Shown: piece by piece, positions 62,529 through 64,000 of the stretch | How positions within the stretch are numbered: the stretch's first letter is position 1 | Layout: every line of letters begins with the position of its first letter | Source of the DNA: Cystobacter fuscus | Lineage (GTDB): Bacteria > Myxococcota > Myxococcia > Myxococcales > Myxococcaceae | Reading direction: 5' to 3' | DNA: 64,000 nt | Assembly: GCF_002305875.1 (NCBI RefSeq) | Contig: NZ_CP022098.1 | Coordinates: 8,866,001 to 8,930,000 of the forward strand | The notes under the pieces: generated by a model | Database searches by the model: none | What the model saw: only the letters and a program-made list of their open reading frames with translations | What the model was told of the DNA's origin: nothing | Program-made: the position numbers and the translations under genes

Positions 62529-63509
62529 CTACTCCTGCTCCTCCGGAGTCGTCTCCGGGGCGGCGTCCGAGGCCGCCGACGCGGCGGGCTCCGAGACCAC
62601 CGCGCGCCCCACGACGCGATCTCCGCCGTCCGCCTGCGCGCGGCGCAGGGCCTCGCCCGCCTCCTTCATCAGGCTGCCGAAGCTCACCTGGGCCTGGCCC
62701 TTGGCCGCCGACGGCTCGAACACCGCGACGCCCAGCGACGCCGTGAGGCCCTGGACGGACTCCACCTGCTTGACGCGCTGGCGCAACCGCTCCGCCACCA
62801 CCAGGGCCCCCTCGTAGGGGGTATAGGGCAGGAAGATGATGAAGCGCCCCTCGGCGAAGGGCACCGCCACGTCGATGTCCCGCAGCCCGTCGCTGATGTG
62901 CCGGAGCGTCTCCGCCAGCGCGGACGTGCGCAGCGGGGGCGGCAGCGACGCGAGCGTCTCCGCGTAGCGATCCGGCTCCAGGAGCAGGTAGGCGATGGGG
63001 TAGCGGTAGCGGCGGCTGCGCTTGACTTCCATGAAGAGCAACCGCTTGAAGAACTCCAGGTCCGTCAGCGGCACCGTCGCCTCGCGGCGGTTGCCCTGCT
63101 GCTGCAGGAGCTGCATCTCGGTGCGCGCCACCGACACCGCCTCGCGCGCCTTGGAGAGTTGGATCATCAGGCTCACGCACGACACCACGGTGGCGCGCTT
63201 GAGGGGCCCCACCAGACACGCCTCGGCTCCGGCGGAGGCCGAGCGCGTCTCGGGGCTCTCCTCCTCCGGCAGGTAGAGCAGCAGCACCGGCGTGCCCGGC
63301 AGCTCCTCCTTCACCTGCCGGCAGAGGCTCTCCCCGTCGAAACTCTCCGTGACGGAAGACAGCACGAGGACGGGCGCCAGCTCGCGCACCCGCTCCAGGG
63401 CCTCCGGGACCGCGCCGGCCACCAACACCTCATGGCCGGCACCCTCCAGGAAGCGGCGCAGCGCCCCGGCCACCGCGACCGAGGGCTCCGCGACGAGGAC
63501 CAGCGCCAT
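62529..63509 (-). CDS. Degenerate REC-GGDEF signalling protein
   Basis: This 326-residue protein has a receiver-like domain at residues 1-120. Its phospho-acceptor position is not Asp (VLVLSSVTESFDG where LLDxxMPxxDG is expected). A helical linker precedes a GGDEF-like domain (FFKRLLFMEVKRSRRYRYPI, YLLLEPDRY, and GLTASLGVAVF) in which the GGDEF loop itself reads AEGRFIIF. Both active sites are therefore lost. It may bind another protein or c-di-GMP instead of making it. The C-terminal 25 residues are Glu/Ala/Pro-rich. The stop of frr lies immediately upstream (1 nt between genes), suggesting an operon with frr. Confidence 0.85.
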   Translation of the reverse strand: MALVLVAEPSVAVAGALRRFLEGAGHEVLVAGAVPEALERVRELAPVLVLSSVTESFDGESLCRQVKEELPGTPVLLLYLPEEESPETRSASAGAEACLVGPLKRATVVSCVSLMIQLSKAREAVSVARTEMQLLQQQGNRREATVPLTDLEFFKRLLFMEVKRSRRYRYPIAYLLLEPDRYAETLASLPPPLRTSALAETLRHISDGLRDIDVAVPFAEGRFIIFLPYTPYEGALVVAERLRQRVKQVESVQGLTASLGVAVFEPSAAKGQAQVSFGSLMKEAGEALRRAQADGGDRVVGRAVVSEPAASAASDAAPETTPEEQE

Positions 63510-63510
63510 C

Positions 63511-64000
63511 TCAGACCTCCATCACTTCCTTCTCCTTCTTGGAGATGATCTCGTCGACCTTCTTCACGCCCTCGTCCGTCTCCTTCTGCACCTTTTCCGT
63601 CAGGCGCTTGGAGTCGTCCTCGGTGATCTTCTTGTCCTTGAGCTGCGCCTTGAGCGCCTCGTTGGCGTCGCGGCGGATGTTGCGGATGGCGACCTTGTGA
63701 TCCTCGCCCTTGGTCTTCACCTGCTTGGCGATCTCCTTGCGCCGCTCCTCGGTGAGCGGGGGGAAGGGCAGGCGGATGACCTCGCCGTCGTTCATCGGGT
63801 TGATGCCGAGGTTGGCCTCGCGGATGGCCTTCTCGATGTCCTTGAGGACGCTCTTCTCCCAGGGCTTGATGATGATGAGCCGGGGCTCGGGCGAGGTGAC
63901 GTTGGCCACGCCGCTCAGGGGCGTGGGGGTGCCGTAGTAGTCCACCCGGATGCCGTCCAGCAGGTTGGGGCTGGCGCGGCCGGTGCGCACCTTGGTGAGC
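63511..64000 (-). CDS. frr: Ribosome recycling factor (5' end beyond the window)
   Basis: The visible 162 codons match ribosome recycling factor from about residue 25 to the end: KVRTGRASPNLLDGIRVDYY, IKPWEKSVLKDIEKAIREAN, LGINPMNDGEVIRLPFPPLT, RRKEIAKQVKTKGEDHKVAI, RNIRRDAN. RRF splits post-termination ribosomes with EF-G. The gene runs off the right edge; its first 20 or so codons are missing. The C-terminus is complete. Confidence 0.95.
   Translation of the reverse strand, partial: LTKVRTGRASPNLLDGIRVDYYGTPTPLSGVANVTSPEPRLIIIKPWEKSVLKDIEKAIREANLGINPMNDGEVIRLPFPPLTEERRKEIAKQVKTKGEDHKVAIRNIRRDANEALKAQLKDKKITEDDSKRLTEKVQKETDEGVKKVDEIISKKEKEVMEV

Overview
The window is high-GC DNA that fits a predatory myxobacterium of the suborder Cystobacterineae (Archangium/Cystobacter/Melittangium type). 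The main support is two loci coding for SitA-type lipoprotein toxins, a family I know only from myxobacteria that exchange outer-membrane proteins. Other support is the set of myxobacterial-looking IS91, IS4, IS5, ISL3, IS1380 and REP-associated transposase relics, the long glycosyltransferase operon, and the degenerate REC-GGDEF protein next to frr. The genus is an inference.

Positions 1-19000 are accessory and heavily remodelled. An ISL3-type transposase is followed by a lipoprotein toxin/immunity pair (2525-4143). That pair sits between two diverged copies of an excisionase-like HTH relic and next to the 3' half of a tRNA-Met gene, as expected at an integration site. After it come small metabolic cassettes (MDR oxidoreductase, GNAT, two VOC proteins, a MarR regulator with twin palindromic operators, a SnoaL-like protein with a GlxA-type regulator, and a 5'-truncated molybdenum hydroxylase). 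Scattered among them are gene relics: pieces of IS91 transposase at five places, an IS5 relic, a REP-associated transposase relic, a DUF4132 piece, a protease tail, a partial aldo/keto reductase copy and two broken lipoprotein genes.

Positions 19000-32650 are more ordinary: LysR/GST and LysR/aldo-keto reductase divergent pairs, a cupin, a cold-shock protein, a sensor-type membrane protein with a two-component system, and a minus-strand group (heme o synthase, ABC exporter, cupredoxin-like lipoprotein) that looks like cytochrome oxidase or copper support. A large TPR protein follows, apparently carrying a one-base frameshift in a GC-rich linker.

Positions 32800-38290 hold tRNA-Ala(CGC) with a strong terminator, then a DUF2760/Hsp70/Hsp70 operon. 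Positions 38400-46100 are accessory again: relics of an adenylating enzyme and a sulfotransferase around an intact SDR, an IS4 relic, a complete IS1380-type element with perfect 17-bp ends, and a second, unrelated SitA-like toxin locus. In that locus the toxin gene is frameshifted and the end of the immunity gene coincides with the end of the IS.

Positions 46300-64000 look like stable chromosome: a 5'-nucleotidase lipoprotein, a divergent glycosyltransferase cluster whose six plus-strand genes mostly overlap by 4 nt, a very large GltD/PyrK-like fused flavoprotein, a coiled-coil lipoprotein, sixA, cyaY, a degenerate REC-GGDEF protein, and the start of frr running off the right edge.
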